DNA of 49,466 bases from Bacteroidales bacterium. GTDB taxonomy: Bacteria; Bacteroidota; Bacteroidia; Bacteroidales; UBA932. The DNA lies in assembly GCA_023227835.1 (NCBI GenBank), contig JALOCI010000020.1:1-49466 (forward strand). Reading direction: 5' to 3'. Below the pieces are notes generated by a model that had not been told where the DNA came from, searched no databases, and saw nothing but the letters and a program-made list of their open reading frames with translations. Both the position numbers and the translations under genes were made by a program. Shown in pieces: positions 33,414 through 42,554 of the stretch (the first letter of the stretch is position 1; every line of letters starts with the position of its first letter).

Positions 33414-34847
33414 ATGAGCGAAAATGATATAATTCAGAAGGTAACAGAGGCCGATTACGAACATGGTTTCGAGACGGTTCTCGATCAGGAATACTTCCCG
33501 AAAGGGCTGAACGAGGAGATTATTAAAAATATCTCCAGAAAGAAAAACGAACCGGAATGGTTGCTTGAGTTCAGACTAAAGGCGTACAACAAGTGGTTGA
33601 CAATGAAAATGCCAACCTGGCCTCACCTTAAAATCCCGGAAATAGATTATCAGGATATTATCTATTTTGCTGCTCCTAAAAAGAAGGAGGAGAGCACAGA
33701 GATTGATCCTGAATTACAGGCAACATTTGATAAACTCGGTATTCCTTTGGATGAAAGGAATGTTCTGGCTGGAGTAGCCGTTGATGCAGTCTTTGATTCG
33801 GTGTCGGTGAAGACCACATTCAGAGAATCTCTGGCAGAAAAAGGCATTATTTTCTGCTCTTTTTCAGAGGCAGTCAGGGACTATCCTGATTTAATAAAGA
33901 AACATCTGGCTTCTGTGGTGCCTTATGGTGATAACTATTTTGCCGCTTTGAACTCGGCTGTATTCAGTGACGGATCTTTTTGCTATATTCCCAAAGGCGT
34001 AAGATGCCCTATGGAACTTTCCAGCTATTTCAGGATAAATGCGAAAGGGACCGGACAGTTTGAAAGAACGCTTATAGTTGCTGAAGAGGGGTCATACGTG
34101 AGTTATCTGGAAGGCTGTACCGCTCCGAAAAGGGATGAGAATCAACTTCACGCAGCTGTGGTTGAGATTGTGGTAATGAAGGATGCCGAGGTGAAATATT
34201 CAACTGTTCAGAACTGGTATCCGGGAGATTCACAAGGACGTGGAGGAATTTACAATTTCGTTACAAAACGTGGAATCTGTAAGGGCGAAAACAGTAAGCT
34301 ATTCTGGGCTCAGGTTGAAACAGGCTCTGCGATAACATGGAAATACCCAAGTACTATTCTTAGAGGCGATAACGCTATGTCTGAGTTTTATTCGGTAGCA
34401 GTGACAAATCATCATCAACAAGCCGATACAGGTACAAAGATGATTCACATAGGCAAGAACACAAAAAGCAGGATTGTAAGCAAAGGTATATCAGCGGGAG
34501 TAAGTGAGAATAGTTACAGGGGGTTGGTTAAAGTTCTTCCTAACGCCGAAGGGGCAAGGAATTTTACCCAGTGTGACTCTCTGCTTTTAGGCGACAAATG
34601 CGGGGCTCACACATTCCCGTATATTGAGAACGAAAACGAGACAGCAATCCTGGAACATGAGGCTACAACCTCCAAGATAAGCGAAGATCAACTCTTTTAT
34701 TGTCAACAAAGAGGTATAGGTATGGAAGATGCTGTGGGACTTATAGTAAACGGCTACGCAAAAGAGGTCTTAAATCAGCTACCTATGGAGTTTGCAGTTG
34801 AGGCTCAGAAGCTCTTGCAGGTTACACTTGAAGGAAGTGTCGGTTAA
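33414..34847 (+). CDS. sufB: Fe-S cluster assembly scaffold SufB
   Basis: 477 residues matching SufB over its full length. The beta-helix core includes SDGSFCYIPKGVRCPMELSS, EEGSYVSYLEGCTAPKRDEN and QNWYPGDSQGRGGIYNFVTK. The conserved end carries SLLLGDKCGAHTFPYIENEN, EHEATTSKISEDQLFYCQQR and GYAKEVLNQLP. SufB with SufC and SufD forms the SufBC2D complex that builds Fe-S clusters. The gene heads an operon in which a pnuC-like gene separates it from sufC. Confidence 0.96.
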   Translation: MSENDIIQKVTEADYEHGFETVLDQEYFPKGLNEEIIKNISRKKNEPEWLLEFRLKAYNKWLTMKMPTWPHLKIPEIDYQDIIYFAAPKKKEESTEIDPELQATFDKLGIPLDERNVLAGVAVDAVFDSVSVKTTFRESLAEKGIIFCSFSEAVRDYPDLIKKHLASVVPYGDNYFAALNSAVFSDGSFCYIPKGVRCPMELSSYFRINAKGTGQFERTLIVAEEGSYVSYLEGCTAPKRDENQLHAAVVEIVVMKDAEVKYSTVQNWYPGDSQGRGGIYNFVTKRGICKGENSKLFWAQVETGSAITWKYPSTILRGDNAMSEFYSVAVTNHHQQADTGTKMIHIGKNTKSRIVSKGISAGVSENSYRGLVKVLPNAEGARNFTQCDSLLLGDKCGAHTFPYIENENETAILEHEATTSKISEDQLFYCQQRGIGMEDAVGLIVNGYAKEVLNQLPMEFAVEAQKLLQVTLEGSVG

Positions 34848-34864
34848 TTTCTGAAGTATAAAAG

Positions 34865-35515
34865 ATGGAACTATTCAGCATAAATAACATACTGTTTTCA
34901 ATAGGGGGCCAGGGAGTCAGCCTGATAGAACTGATATCGGTTATTGCCGGGCTTACCTGTGTCTATTTAGCTACTAAAGCAAAAGTCGCAAATTTTTGGG
35001 TTGGCTATGCCTATAATATACTTCTGTTCATCCTTTTTTACCAAAAAGGATTGTATTCCAGTATGCTTGTTCAACCTATATCATTCGCAATCAATTTTTA
35101 CGGACATTATAGGTGGACACACCCTCGCACAGGAGAACAGAATGAGAGACATCAGCTGAAAATATCTGTAATGTCAAACAAAAAGAGAGCATATTTTTTA
35201 GCACAGATAGTTGTACTCGGAGCTATATGGGGAACAGCTCTCACATTTCTGGACAATATCTGGCCATCTGTGTTCAGTGAAGCCAGGACTCCATATCTTG
35301 ATGCAGTTATAACAGTAACAATTCTTACGGCACAATATCTTTCCGCTCAGAAAAGACTTGAGTGCTGGGGAGCTTGGTTTCTTGTCAATACAACAAATAT
35401 AACACTCTATATTTTAGCCGGATTGGTATTTATGCCGCTTGTAAGCGCAGGGTATCTGGTTCTGGCTTTCTTCGGATTTTCGATGTGGAGAAAAGAGTGG
35501 AAAAGTAATAATTAA
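34865..35515 (+). CDS. pnuC: PnuC-family vitamin precursor transporter
   Basis: 216 residues with about seven membrane helices (for example VSLIELISVIAGLTCVYLAT, WVGYAYNILLFILFYQKGLY, YLVLAFFGFSMWRKEW). PnuC-type markers are ISVIAGLTCVYLATKAKVAN, FYGHYRWTHPRTGE and ECWGAWFLVNTTNITLYIL. PnuC proteins take up nicotinamide riboside; close Bacteroidetes relatives (PnuT, PnuX) are predicted to carry thiamine or riboflavin. The nearby ThiL-like gene makes a thiamine role tempting, but the substrate is undetermined. It sits 17 bp after sufB and 19 bp before sufC, so it is almost surely co-transcribed with the suf genes. Confidence 0.85.
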   Translation: MELFSINNILFSIGGQGVSLIELISVIAGLTCVYLATKAKVANFWVGYAYNILLFILFYQKGLYSSMLVQPISFAINFYGHYRWTHPRTGEQNERHQLKISVMSNKKRAYFLAQIVVLGAIWGTALTFLDNIWPSVFSEARTPYLDAVITVTILTAQYLSAQKRLECWGAWFLVNTTNITLYILAGLVFMPLVSAGYLVLAFFGFSMWRKEWKSNN

Positions 35516-35534
35516 AAGGTAAATATTTAATAAT

Positions 35535-36278
35535 ATGTTAGAAATTAAAGGCTTGCGTGCTTCGGTGGAGGGCAAGGAGATATTAAAAGGGATAGATTTT
35601 TCTGTTAAGGCAGGGGAGGTTCATGCTATCATGGGGCCGAACGGATCGGGAAAAAGCACACTCTCAGCAGTTCTTGCGGGAAGAGACCATTTTAACGTTA
35701 CTGCAGGAGAGGTTAAATATTTAGATGACAATCTTCTGGAACTTGCTCCTGAAGAGAGGGCACATAAAGGAATATTTCTCGGATTCCAATACCCTGTGGA
35801 AATTCCCGGTGTAAGCAATGTAAATTTCATGAAGACGGCTATCAATGAAAAGAGAAAATTCGAGAATCTCCCACCTCTAACAGCGGCTGAGTTTCTGAAG
35901 ATGATGAGAGAGAAAATGGCTGTTGTAGAGATGGACAGCTCTTTTTCAAGCAGGGGTGTGAATGTCGGTTTCTCCGGTGGAGAAAAGAAAAGGAATGAAA
36001 TATTCCAGATGGCCATGCTTGATCCAAAACTTGCCATTCTTGATGAGACAGACAGCGGTCTGGATGTTGATGCTTTGAGAATAGTTGCATCCGGTGTCAA
36101 CAAGCTAAAAACTCCGGACAACGCATTTATTATTATTACGCACTATCAAAGGCTTTTGGATTATATTGTACCGGACATCGTCCATGTATTATATGACGGA
36201 AGGATAATAAAGACAGCTGGGAAGGAGTTGGCATTGGAGGTTGAGACAAGAGGATATGATTGGTTAATAAACGGTTAG
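35535..36278 (+). CDS. sufC: Fe-S cluster assembly ATPase SufC
   Basis: 247 residues, a soluble ABC ATPase. Walker A is GPNGSGKST (~34-42), the Q-loop is FLGFQYPVEIPG, the signature is GFSGGEKKRNEI, Walker B is LAILDETDSGLD, and the switch His is in IITHYQR. The signature GFSGGEKKRNEI and the ETDSGLDVDAL run are characteristic of SufC rather than transport ATPases. It powers the SufBC2D scaffold. It lies 3 bp before sufD. Confidence 0.97.
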   Translation: MLEIKGLRASVEGKEILKGIDFSVKAGEVHAIMGPNGSGKSTLSAVLAGRDHFNVTAGEVKYLDDNLLELAPEERAHKGIFLGFQYPVEIPGVSNVNFMKTAINEKRKFENLPPLTAAEFLKMMREKMAVVEMDSSFSSRGVNVGFSGGEKKRNEIFQMAMLDPKLAILDETDSGLDVDALRIVASGVNKLKTPDNAFIIITHYQRLLDYIVPDIVHVLYDGRIIKTAGKELALEVETRGYDWLING

Positions 36279-36281
36279 GTT

Positions 36282-37322
36282 ATGTCATTGCAATATAAAT
36301 ATAATCCTGAAATACCGGAGGTATTCCGATGCAGGGTGCCGTTACCCGGAACCTATCAGGCTTACTTGCTAAATGGTCATCTGCGCGACAATCTCAAGAT
36401 TGAAGACAAGCTTGAGCTTAAAGCAGAAGAGGTAGCCGGATTTAACCTGTCAGTATATTCAAAATCTGAAATTGCAGATACTTTGCAGGTTATAAGTGTA
36501 AGAGATTCGGGTGATGTAAGCGATTTGCGATTTGCCAATACCCTATCCTTCGGAGAGGGTTCGGAATCTTATATTCTTTTGTGTACCCATACTTTATCTA
36601 TGGATGAATTCCGTACAGAGTCAGACCTTGATATAAACCTTTCAGAAGGAAGCAGGGTAAACATTGTTATTATGCAGAACGAACACAACGGTTCCTCGCA
36701 TAAGATGAATTTTAATATAAAGCAGGCAAAAGATTCATATTTAAGGATGAACATAATCTCCCTTCACGGGGCAAGGCTTGAAAACCATGTGAGTGCGACA
36801 CTCGAGGGTGAAGGGGCTGTCTGTGAGCTTAACGGATTATATCTCGTTGACGGGAAACAGGAGATAACAACCTCTGTAAATATGTTACACCTTGTTCCTC
36901 ATTGCCATAGTTCGCAGCTTTTCAAAGGCATTCTTGATGATGAGTCCAAAGCTGTTTTCAGCGGATTGATAAATGTTGCCAGAGATGCGCAGAAGACAGA
37001 GGCATATCAGGCCAACCACAATCTTTTACTGTCAAGGAAGGCAAAAGTATACGCGCAGCCTCAGCTTGAAATTTATGCAGATGATGTTAAGTGCTCTCAT
37101 GGAGCTACGAGCGGAAGGTTGGACGAACTTGCCCTGTTTTATATGCGCTCCAGGGGTATAGGGTTGCATGAGGCTAAGTTACTCCAACAACTGGCTTTTG
37201 TTTATGATGTGCTTGAGAAAATAAATAACGAGACTCTTCGCATAAGGCTTCAGGAGCTTGTTGAGTCCCGGCTAAGGGGCGAATTCGGGCAGTGCACAAA
37301 TTGCAGTATGAATTGTTGTTAA
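36282..37322 (+). CDS. sufD: Fe-S cluster assembly protein SufD
   Basis: 346 residues. The central beta-helix pattern and the SufB/SufD-family end (DDVKCSHGATSGRLDELALF, YMRSRGIGLHEAKLLQQLAF) identify it. It pairs with SufB in the SufBC2D complex. The last eleven residues are GQCTNCSMNCC, four cysteines in a C-x2-C-x3-C-C pattern. I would not expect this in a canonical SufD such as that of E. coli, although short cysteine-containing tails occur in Bacteroidales relatives as far as I recall. Start at 36282 is only 3 bp after the sufC stop, so translation is likely coupled. Confidence 0.94.
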   Translation: MSLQYKYNPEIPEVFRCRVPLPGTYQAYLLNGHLRDNLKIEDKLELKAEEVAGFNLSVYSKSEIADTLQVISVRDSGDVSDLRFANTLSFGEGSESYILLCTHTLSMDEFRTESDLDINLSEGSRVNIVIMQNEHNGSSHKMNFNIKQAKDSYLRMNIISLHGARLENHVSATLEGEGAVCELNGLYLVDGKQEITTSVNMLHLVPHCHSSQLFKGILDDESKAVFSGLINVARDAQKTEAYQANHNLLLSRKAKVYAQPQLEIYADDVKCSHGATSGRLDELALFYMRSRGIGLHEAKLLQQLAFVYDVLEKINNETLRIRLQELVESRLRGEFGQCTNCSMNCC

Positions 37323-37341
37323 TTACTAAAACCCAATAGAT

Positions 37342-37791
37342 ATGAGAATACCTAAACTTATTATTGTTCTGCTGATGTTGTTGGCAGGCAAGTCGATCCA
37401 TGCCCAGACCGACAAGATTGTCGGGATGTGGTATACTATAGATGAAGAGGGAAATAAGAAATCACTCGTTAAAATATATAGGGCAACTAACGGAACATTC
37501 GAGGGTGTTATTGAGAAACTGCTTACGGGAGACCCTGCCAGGAAGTGTGTAAATTGCACTGGAGCAGATAAGGGAAAACCAATCACCGGAATGATTTTTA
37601 TCAAAAATCTCAGGCCGGGTGGCGGCAAGCTATCCGGAGGCACTATCCTTGATCCTGCCAACGGAAAGGTGTACAGCTGTACAATCTCTCTGGACAAGGG
37701 CGGAAGCAAGCTAAAAGTCAGAGGATCACTAGATAAGTCGGGCCTTTTAGGGAGAAATCAGACTTGGGAAAAAGCCCCTTCTGTTGATTAA
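37342..37791 (+). CDS. DUF2147-family periplasmic protein
   Basis: 149 residues with a signal peptide (MRIPKLIIVLLMLLAGKSIHAQ). The mature ~127 residues fit DUF2147, a small lipocalin-like beta barrel: KIVGMWYTIDEEGNKKSLVK at the start, IYRATNGTFEGVIEKLL, KPITGMIFIKNLRPGGGKLS, and the conserved LDPANGKVYSCTISLD, KLKVRGSLDKSGLLGRNQTW. Family members are secreted or periplasmic and of unknown function. Two Cys (CVNC) lie in the loop at ~69-72. It follows sufD by 19 bp and probably rides on the suf transcript. Confidence 0.88.
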   Translation: MRIPKLIIVLLMLLAGKSIHAQTDKIVGMWYTIDEEGNKKSLVKIYRATNGTFEGVIEKLLTGDPARKCVNCTGADKGKPITGMIFIKNLRPGGGKLSGGTILDPANGKVYSCTISLDKGGSKLKVRGSLDKSGLLGRNQTWEKAPSVD

Positions 37792-37840
37792 GTGTTGATA
37801 AGATTTAAGACATTCACTCAGTTTCTCCATCATTTTGCTA

Positions 37841-37848
37841 TATTTTTG
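37841..37848 (+). promoter_or_regulatory. -7 box (TATTTTTG) for nrdJ
   Basis: Exact TAnnTTTG match, 57 nt before the nrdJ ATG. No good -33 TTTG at the usual distance. Confidence 0.5.
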
Positions 37849-37852
37849 TAAC

Positions 37853-37880
37853 AGTCGGAAGAGCAATCTCTCGACTTTTT
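37853..37880 (+). terminator. Hairpin with T-run in the nrdJ leader (terminator or attenuator)
   Basis: AGTCG-(GA bulge)-AGAG / CTCT-CGACT around a CAAT loop gives nine pairs, followed by TTTTT (37876-37880). It ends the suf-DUF2147 transcript but also lies just downstream of the -7 box at 37841. A transcript starting there would carry the hairpin at its very 5' end, 26 nt before the nrdJ ATG. Confidence 0.55.
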
Positions 37881-37905
37881 CTATCATTTTAATAATTACA
37901 AACTT

Positions 37906-40425
37906 ATGAAGACATATACCTACGAAGAGGCAATGGCTGCCAGCCTGGAATATTTCAAGGGGGATGAGCTTGCTGCATCTGTCTGGATTAACAAATATGC
38001 CATGAAGGACTCTTTTGGCAATTTGTATGAGAAATCACCCGAAGATATGCACTGGAGGTTGGCTAATGAGTTTGCCAGGATAGAAGAGAAGTACCCAAAC
38101 CCAATGACAGCACAGGAAATATACGAGCTCCTCAGGGAGTTTAAATATATTATTCCTCAAGGGGGACCAATGACTGGAATCGGTAATAATCACCAGATTG
38201 CCTCATTGTCAAACTGTTTTGTAATAGGACACAACAAACCTGCAGACTCATACGGAGGAATCATGCGTATTGATGAGGAGCAGGTGCAACTTATGAAAAG
38301 AAGGGGCGGTGTAGGCCATGACCTTTCTCACATAAGACCTGCAGGAAGTCCTGTACTTAACAGCGCACTTACGTCTACAGGTGTTGTTCCATTCATGGAA
38401 CGATACTCTAACTCAACAAGAGAGGTGGCGCAGGATGGAAGAAGGGGAGCTCTTATGCTTAGCATCTCAATTAAACACCCGGATTCAGAGCATTTTATCG
38501 ATGCGAAGCTTGAACAGGGAAAAGTAACCGGGGCAAATGTCTCGGTAAAGATTGATGACGAATTTATGCGGGCAGCGTTGCAGGGTAAGAATTATACCCA
38601 GCAATACCCGATTGATTCAGACAAACCGAAAGTAGTCAAAGATATTGATGCTGCATCATTGTGGAAAAAGATTATCCACAATGCATGGAAATCGGCAGAA
38701 CCCGGTGTGCTGTTCTGGGACACCATTATTCGCGAATCATTACCGGACTGTTATGCGGACCTTGGGTATCGGACTGTCAGTACCAATCCTTGCGGAGAGA
38801 TTCCTCTCTGTCCGTATGACTCATGCCGTCTTATAGCAATAAACCTCTATTCTTATGTGGAAAATCCTTTCACACCTGAAGCAAAATTTAATATAGAGCT
38901 TTTCAAGGATCACGTGAAGAAGGGTATGAGGCTCAACGATGACCTTATCGACCTTGAAATGGAGAAGATAGATCAGATAATTGCAAAGATCGATGCAGAC
39001 CCTGAGGAGCAGGAGGTAAAGGAGGCAGAGCTTAACCTCTGGAGAAAAATACAGAATAAAACACTGGGCGGAAGACGTACCGGGCTTGGAATAACAGCTG
39101 AAGGAGACATGCTTGCAGCTTTGGGTCTTGTTTATGGAACAGATAAGGCAATAGACTTTGCAGTTGATATTCAGAAAACTCTTGCTGTTGAAGCTTACAG
39201 GTCATCAAATACAATGGCACAGGAGAGGGGGGCTTTCCCTATTTTTGATCCTAAGAGAGAGGAAAACAATCCTATGATTCAAAGGATTAAGAGAGAAGAT
39301 GAGGAGCTTTATGATCTTATTGTAAGATACGGAAGAAGAAACATCTCCATGCTTACTATTGCTCCTACAGGAACCACTTCGTTAATGACCCAGACAACAT
39401 CAGGAATAGAACCCGTTTTTCTGCCTGTTTATAAAAGAAGGAGAAAGGTAAACCCTAACGACAAGAATGTTGTGGTTACATTTAAGGATGAGGTGGGAGA
39501 TGTGTGGGAAGAATACTATGTGTTCCATCATAAGTTCATGACATGGTGTGAAATCAACGGGTATGAAAAGAGCAAGGTGCTGGCCATGAATGGACCGCAG
39601 ATTGATGCATTGGTTGCAAAATCACCGTATTACAAAGCTACATCAAATGACATAGACTGGCTTGCCAAGGTAAAGATGCAGGGACGTATGCAGAAATGGG
39701 TGGACCACTCTATAAGTGTTACCGTCAATCTTCCTAATACTGTAACTGAAGATTTAGTGGCAGATGTATACAAGACGGCATGGGAATATGGTTGCAAAGG
39801 TGTAACTGTGTACAGAGACGGTTCACGGGCGGGTGTGCTCGTTTCAGCTAAGGATAAGGAGGCTAAGCCGGCCGTAAGGAGGATAGAAAGGCCTAAAGCG
39901 CTTGACGCAGAGGTGATAAGGTTTAAAAATGGTCCGGAACAATGGATTGCCCTGGTTGGCCTTATGAATGGTGTACCTTACGAAATCTTTACAGGTCTGT
40001 TGGACGAGGATACAAGGAATATTCCTAAATCGGTTACTATGGGCTTTATCGTCAAGGAAAAAGACGATTCCGGCAACTCCAGATATGATTTCCAATATAT
40101 TGACCGTTACGGATACAGGAATACTGTAGGAGGAATCTCGCATATGTTCAACAAGGAGTACTGGAATTATGCGAAACTGATTTCCGGCGTGTTGAGGAAT
40201 GGTATGCCTATCGTAGATATAGTAAATCTTGTTAACGGACTGCAACTGGACAGTGAGGCTATCAACACATGGAAGAACGGTGTTGAGAGAACACTAAAGA
40301 GGTATATTCCTGATGGTACAAAAGATGACACCGGCAAAAAGTGTGATAAGTGCGGATCTTCCGAACTTGTCTATCAGGAAGGATGTCTCAGTTGTATGAA
40401 CTGCGGATTTTCAAAGTGTGGGTAA
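37906..40425 (+). CDS. nrdJ: Adenosylcobalamin-dependent ribonucleotide reductase (class II)
   Basis: 839 residues. Class II reductases make deoxyribonucleotides using a coenzyme B12 radical. Markers are ASLSNCFVIGHN at ~100, RRGGVGHDLSHIRPAG, STNPCGEIPLCPYDSCRLIA at ~293, NISMLTIAPTGTTSLMTQTT, and the C-terminal zinc-ribbon tail (KCDKCGSSELVYQEGCLSC, then MNCGFSKCG) of the NrdJ/NrdZ type. No ATP-cone is evident at the N-terminus. No cobalamin riboswitch is present in the 114-nt upstream gap. The stop overlaps the ispE start (TAATG at 40423-40427). Confidence 0.95.
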   Translation: MKTYTYEEAMAASLEYFKGDELAASVWINKYAMKDSFGNLYEKSPEDMHWRLANEFARIEEKYPNPMTAQEIYELLREFKYIIPQGGPMTGIGNNHQIASLSNCFVIGHNKPADSYGGIMRIDEEQVQLMKRRGGVGHDLSHIRPAGSPVLNSALTSTGVVPFMERYSNSTREVAQDGRRGALMLSISIKHPDSEHFIDAKLEQGKVTGANVSVKIDDEFMRAALQGKNYTQQYPIDSDKPKVVKDIDAASLWKKIIHNAWKSAEPGVLFWDTIIRESLPDCYADLGYRTVSTNPCGEIPLCPYDSCRLIAINLYSYVENPFTPEAKFNIELFKDHVKKGMRLNDDLIDLEMEKIDQIIAKIDADPEEQEVKEAELNLWRKIQNKTLGGRRTGLGITAEGDMLAALGLVYGTDKAIDFAVDIQKTLAVEAYRSSNTMAQERGAFPIFDPKREENNPMIQRIKREDEELYDLIVRYGRRNISMLTIAPTGTTSLMTQTTSGIEPVFLPVYKRRRKVNPNDKNVVVTFKDEVGDVWEEYYVFHHKFMTWCEINGYEKSKVLAMNGPQIDALVAKSPYYKATSNDIDWLAKVKMQGRMQKWVDHSISVTVNLPNTVTEDLVADVYKTAWEYGCKGVTVYRDGSRAGVLVSAKDKEAKPAVRRIERPKALDAEVIRFKNGPEQWIALVGLMNGVPYEIFTGLLDEDTRNIPKSVTMGFIVKEKDDSGNSRYDFQYIDRYGYRNTVGGISHMFNKEYWNYAKLISGVLRNGMPIVDIVNLVNGLQLDSEAINTWKNGVERTLKRYIPDGTKDDTGKKCDKCGSSELVYQEGCLSCMNCGFSKCG

Positions 40426-41204
40426 TGATTGTTTATCCCCGTGCAAAGATAAATATCGGTCTTAAGGTTATTGGTAAACGTCCTGACGGTTACCATGACC
40501 TTGAGACTTTTTTCTTTCCCGTAGGGATGACAGATATACTTGAAGTTGTAGAGGCAGAGGAGACAACACTCTCCGTTTATGGCAATGAATTGGATTGCAG
40601 GATGGAGGACAACCTGTGTTTCAAGGCATATAATCTTCTAAAAAAGGATTTTGACTTACCTCCTGTAGAGATACATTTGCTAAAAAGAATTCCTTCGGGA
40701 GCCGGGCTTGGAGGAGGATCATCCGACGCATCAAATATGCTTATAGCGGTAAATAAGCTCTTTAATCTTGAGTTAAACAAGACGGAACTTTGTGTATATG
40801 CTTCACAATTAGGCAGTGACTGCCCTTTTTTTATTCATGCCTCGTCTCTGGATGTCCAAAATGGTGAGGGAATGTATGGTGAGGGGAAGGGTGAAATTTT
40901 AACCACGATGATTATACCGGATTTAGCAGGGATAAGGGTCGAGGTGGAGGTGCCTGATATCTTTGTCTCAACAGCCGAGGCATATTCAGGTGTAAAACCT
41001 CAAAAAGGTTCTGAAATGCTTAAAGAGACACTATGCAGACCGCTCGATGAGTGGAAGAGTTGTGTCAAGAATGATTTTGAAGATCACATATTTAAGAAAC
41101 ATCCTTTATTGGCTGTAAAGAAACAGGAGTTTTACAAAAAAGGGGCAATCTATGCTTCGATGTCAGGCAGCGGTTCTGCCCTTTACGGTCTCTTCAGGGA
41201 CTGA
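40425..41204 (+). CDS. ispE: 4-diphosphocytidyl-2-C-methyl-D-erythritol kinase
   Basis: 259 residues from MIVYPRAKINIGLKVIGKRP, the family's usual start, which overlaps the nrdJ stop by one base. IspE is a GHMP kinase in the MEP pathway to isoprenoids. Motif 1 is PRAKINIGLKV, motif 2 is IPSGAGLGGGSSDASNML (ATP-binding loop), and motif 3 is SMSGSGSALYGLF near the end. The longer ORF start 25 codons upstream would lie within nrdJ and is rejected. Length is a little below the E. coli enzyme (283) but all motifs are present. Confidence 0.95.
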   Translation: MIVYPRAKINIGLKVIGKRPDGYHDLETFFFPVGMTDILEVVEAEETTLSVYGNELDCRMEDNLCFKAYNLLKKDFDLPPVEIHLLKRIPSGAGLGGGSSDASNMLIAVNKLFNLELNKTELCVYASQLGSDCPFFIHASSLDVQNGEGMYGEGKGEILTTMIIPDLAGIRVEVEVPDIFVSTAEAYSGVKPQKGSEMLKETLCRPLDEWKSCVKNDFEDHIFKKHPLLAVKKQEFYKKGAIYASMSGSGSALYGLFRD

Positions 41205-41220
41205 AAAAATCAGGTTGTAT

Positions 41221-41261
41221 AAAAAACGAAGGGCGACTCCCTGCTACAGAAATCAGCCCTT
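41221..41261 (-). terminator. Terminator of the tyrS-rbfA-lolC/E operon
   Basis: Minus strand: AAGGGC (41261-41256) pairs with GCCCTT (41234-41229) across a 21-nt loop, followed by CGTTTTTT. It lies about 60 nt after the stop of the permease gene. The stem is short, so strength is uncertain. Confidence 0.55.
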
Positions 41262-41322
41262 ACTAGTGTACTAAAACCTAAACCTACACATATAAGATGC
41301 ATTGGCAGGCTATTATGTTGCA

Positions 41323-42543
41323 TTAAAAATCAAATTTTTTCATTTTTTTAAGAAAAATCAGAGGAAGTCTGGCTGCAAAGAACCCTATTATTCCAACTCC
41401 GGCTATTGTTAACAAGACATCTTTCCATTTAACAACTACAGGGTAAGCATCTATAATAAAGTTACCCGGCATTTTAACAAATCCGAATCTCTGCTGTAAC
41501 AGACATATAGTTAAGCCGGTAATTACACCTGCAATAATTCCCAGAAACGATATCATCCACCCCTCAAGAAGAAATATATTTTTTATATCGCTCTCTTTGG
41601 CACCCAGATGTGTCAGAATCTGAGAGTCATCTTTCTTCTCCATTATCAACATTGACAGAGAGCCGAACAAGTTGCAGGAGATTATTATAATTACAAAAAG
41701 CAATATAAGATATATTGAGAGTTTTTCAGACCCCATCATTTTGTACAGAGTCTCGTTTTGTTCATATCTGTTCTTTATTGTGAAATCTTTCCCCAATAAT
41801 CTGGAAAACTCTGTTTGCAGCCTGTCTGTATTGACACCTGCTTTCAGATAAAGTTCCACTGATGTTACATCACCGTCATAATATTCAGTAAGATTCCTTG
41901 CAACATCAATCGGGATATAGATATATCGCTCGTCATAACCCTTCTCTAACGCAAATATACCGGCAGGGAAGAGTGTTTCGACATTAAGTGAAGCCATTGG
42001 GTTAATAAAAGAGACGGGTCTGAACCTTGATGGAAAATATAGATCAAGACCACTCAGAAAATGGACTTTCAATCCAAGTTTCTGGGCTATTCCACGGCCA
42101 ATTATTGCCTGAGCCACCTCTCCGTGGTAAATCGAGAAGTCCCCTTCAACCAAATACTTCCCTAAAGTCGATATTCTCATGAAAACAGAGTCCACACCTT
42201 TTATAGTGGCGACAGACTCCTCTTCTCCATATTTCACGAAAACATTCTCTTCAACAATCTCGCAGAAGTCAGCTACGCTGCCCGAACTACGTATTTTGTC
42301 AAATGCGGTTGAATGTGGGATGAAGCTTTTACCTTTGGCAGGGACAATCAGAAGATCACACTCGTGGGTGCTGTACAGAGACCTTATAAGTCCATCGAAT
42401 CCATTGTATACAGATAGTATGACAATGAGAGCCATCGTCCCCAACATAATCCCTGCAGCACTGATGAGGGAGATTATATTGATAACGTTATGCGACTTTT
42501 TTGCAAAAAGGTAGCGCCCGGCTATGAAAAACGGAAGATTCAA
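41323..42543 (-). CDS. FtsX-like permease, LolC/LolE family
   Basis: 406 residues of the MacB/FtsX permease fold: one N-terminal TM helix (~18-45, VINIISLISAAGIMLGTMALIVI), a ~200-residue periplasmic domain, and three C-terminal helices (~270-300, ~318-345, ~370-395). The N-terminal LPFFIAGRYLFAKKSHNVIN and SMLIMEKKDDSQILTHLGAK, then IFLLEGWMISFLGIIAGVITG, are typical of lipoprotein-releasing system permeases, which move lipoproteins from the inner membrane to the outer-membrane carrier. Like many Bacteroidetes it stands without a LolD ATPase next to it. It ends the tyrS-rbfA transcript. Confidence 0.85.
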   Translation of the reverse strand: MNLPFFIAGRYLFAKKSHNVINIISLISAAGIMLGTMALIVILSVYNGFDGLIRSLYSTHECDLLIVPAKGKSFIPHSTAFDKIRSSGSVADFCEIVEENVFVKYGEEESVATIKGVDSVFMRISTLGKYLVEGDFSIYHGEVAQAIIGRGIAQKLGLKVHFLSGLDLYFPSRFRPVSFINPMASLNVETLFPAGIFALEKGYDERYIYIPIDVARNLTEYYDGDVTSVELYLKAGVNTDRLQTEFSRLLGKDFTIKNRYEQNETLYKMMGSEKLSIYLILLFVIIIISCNLFGSLSMLIMEKKDDSQILTHLGAKESDIKNIFLLEGWMISFLGIIAGVITGLTICLLQQRFGFVKMPGNFIIDAYPVVVKWKDVLLTIAGVGIIGFFAARLPLIFLKKMKKFDF

Positions 42544-42554
42544 CTATCTGTTAT

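Noticed and set aside
35621..36121. 166-codon minus-strand ORF
   Set aside because: Antisense to the conserved Walker motifs of sufC.
37792..37905. Cobalamin riboswitch upstream of nrdJ
   Set aside because: The gap is only 114 nt, with one small hairpin and no B12-box-like sequence.
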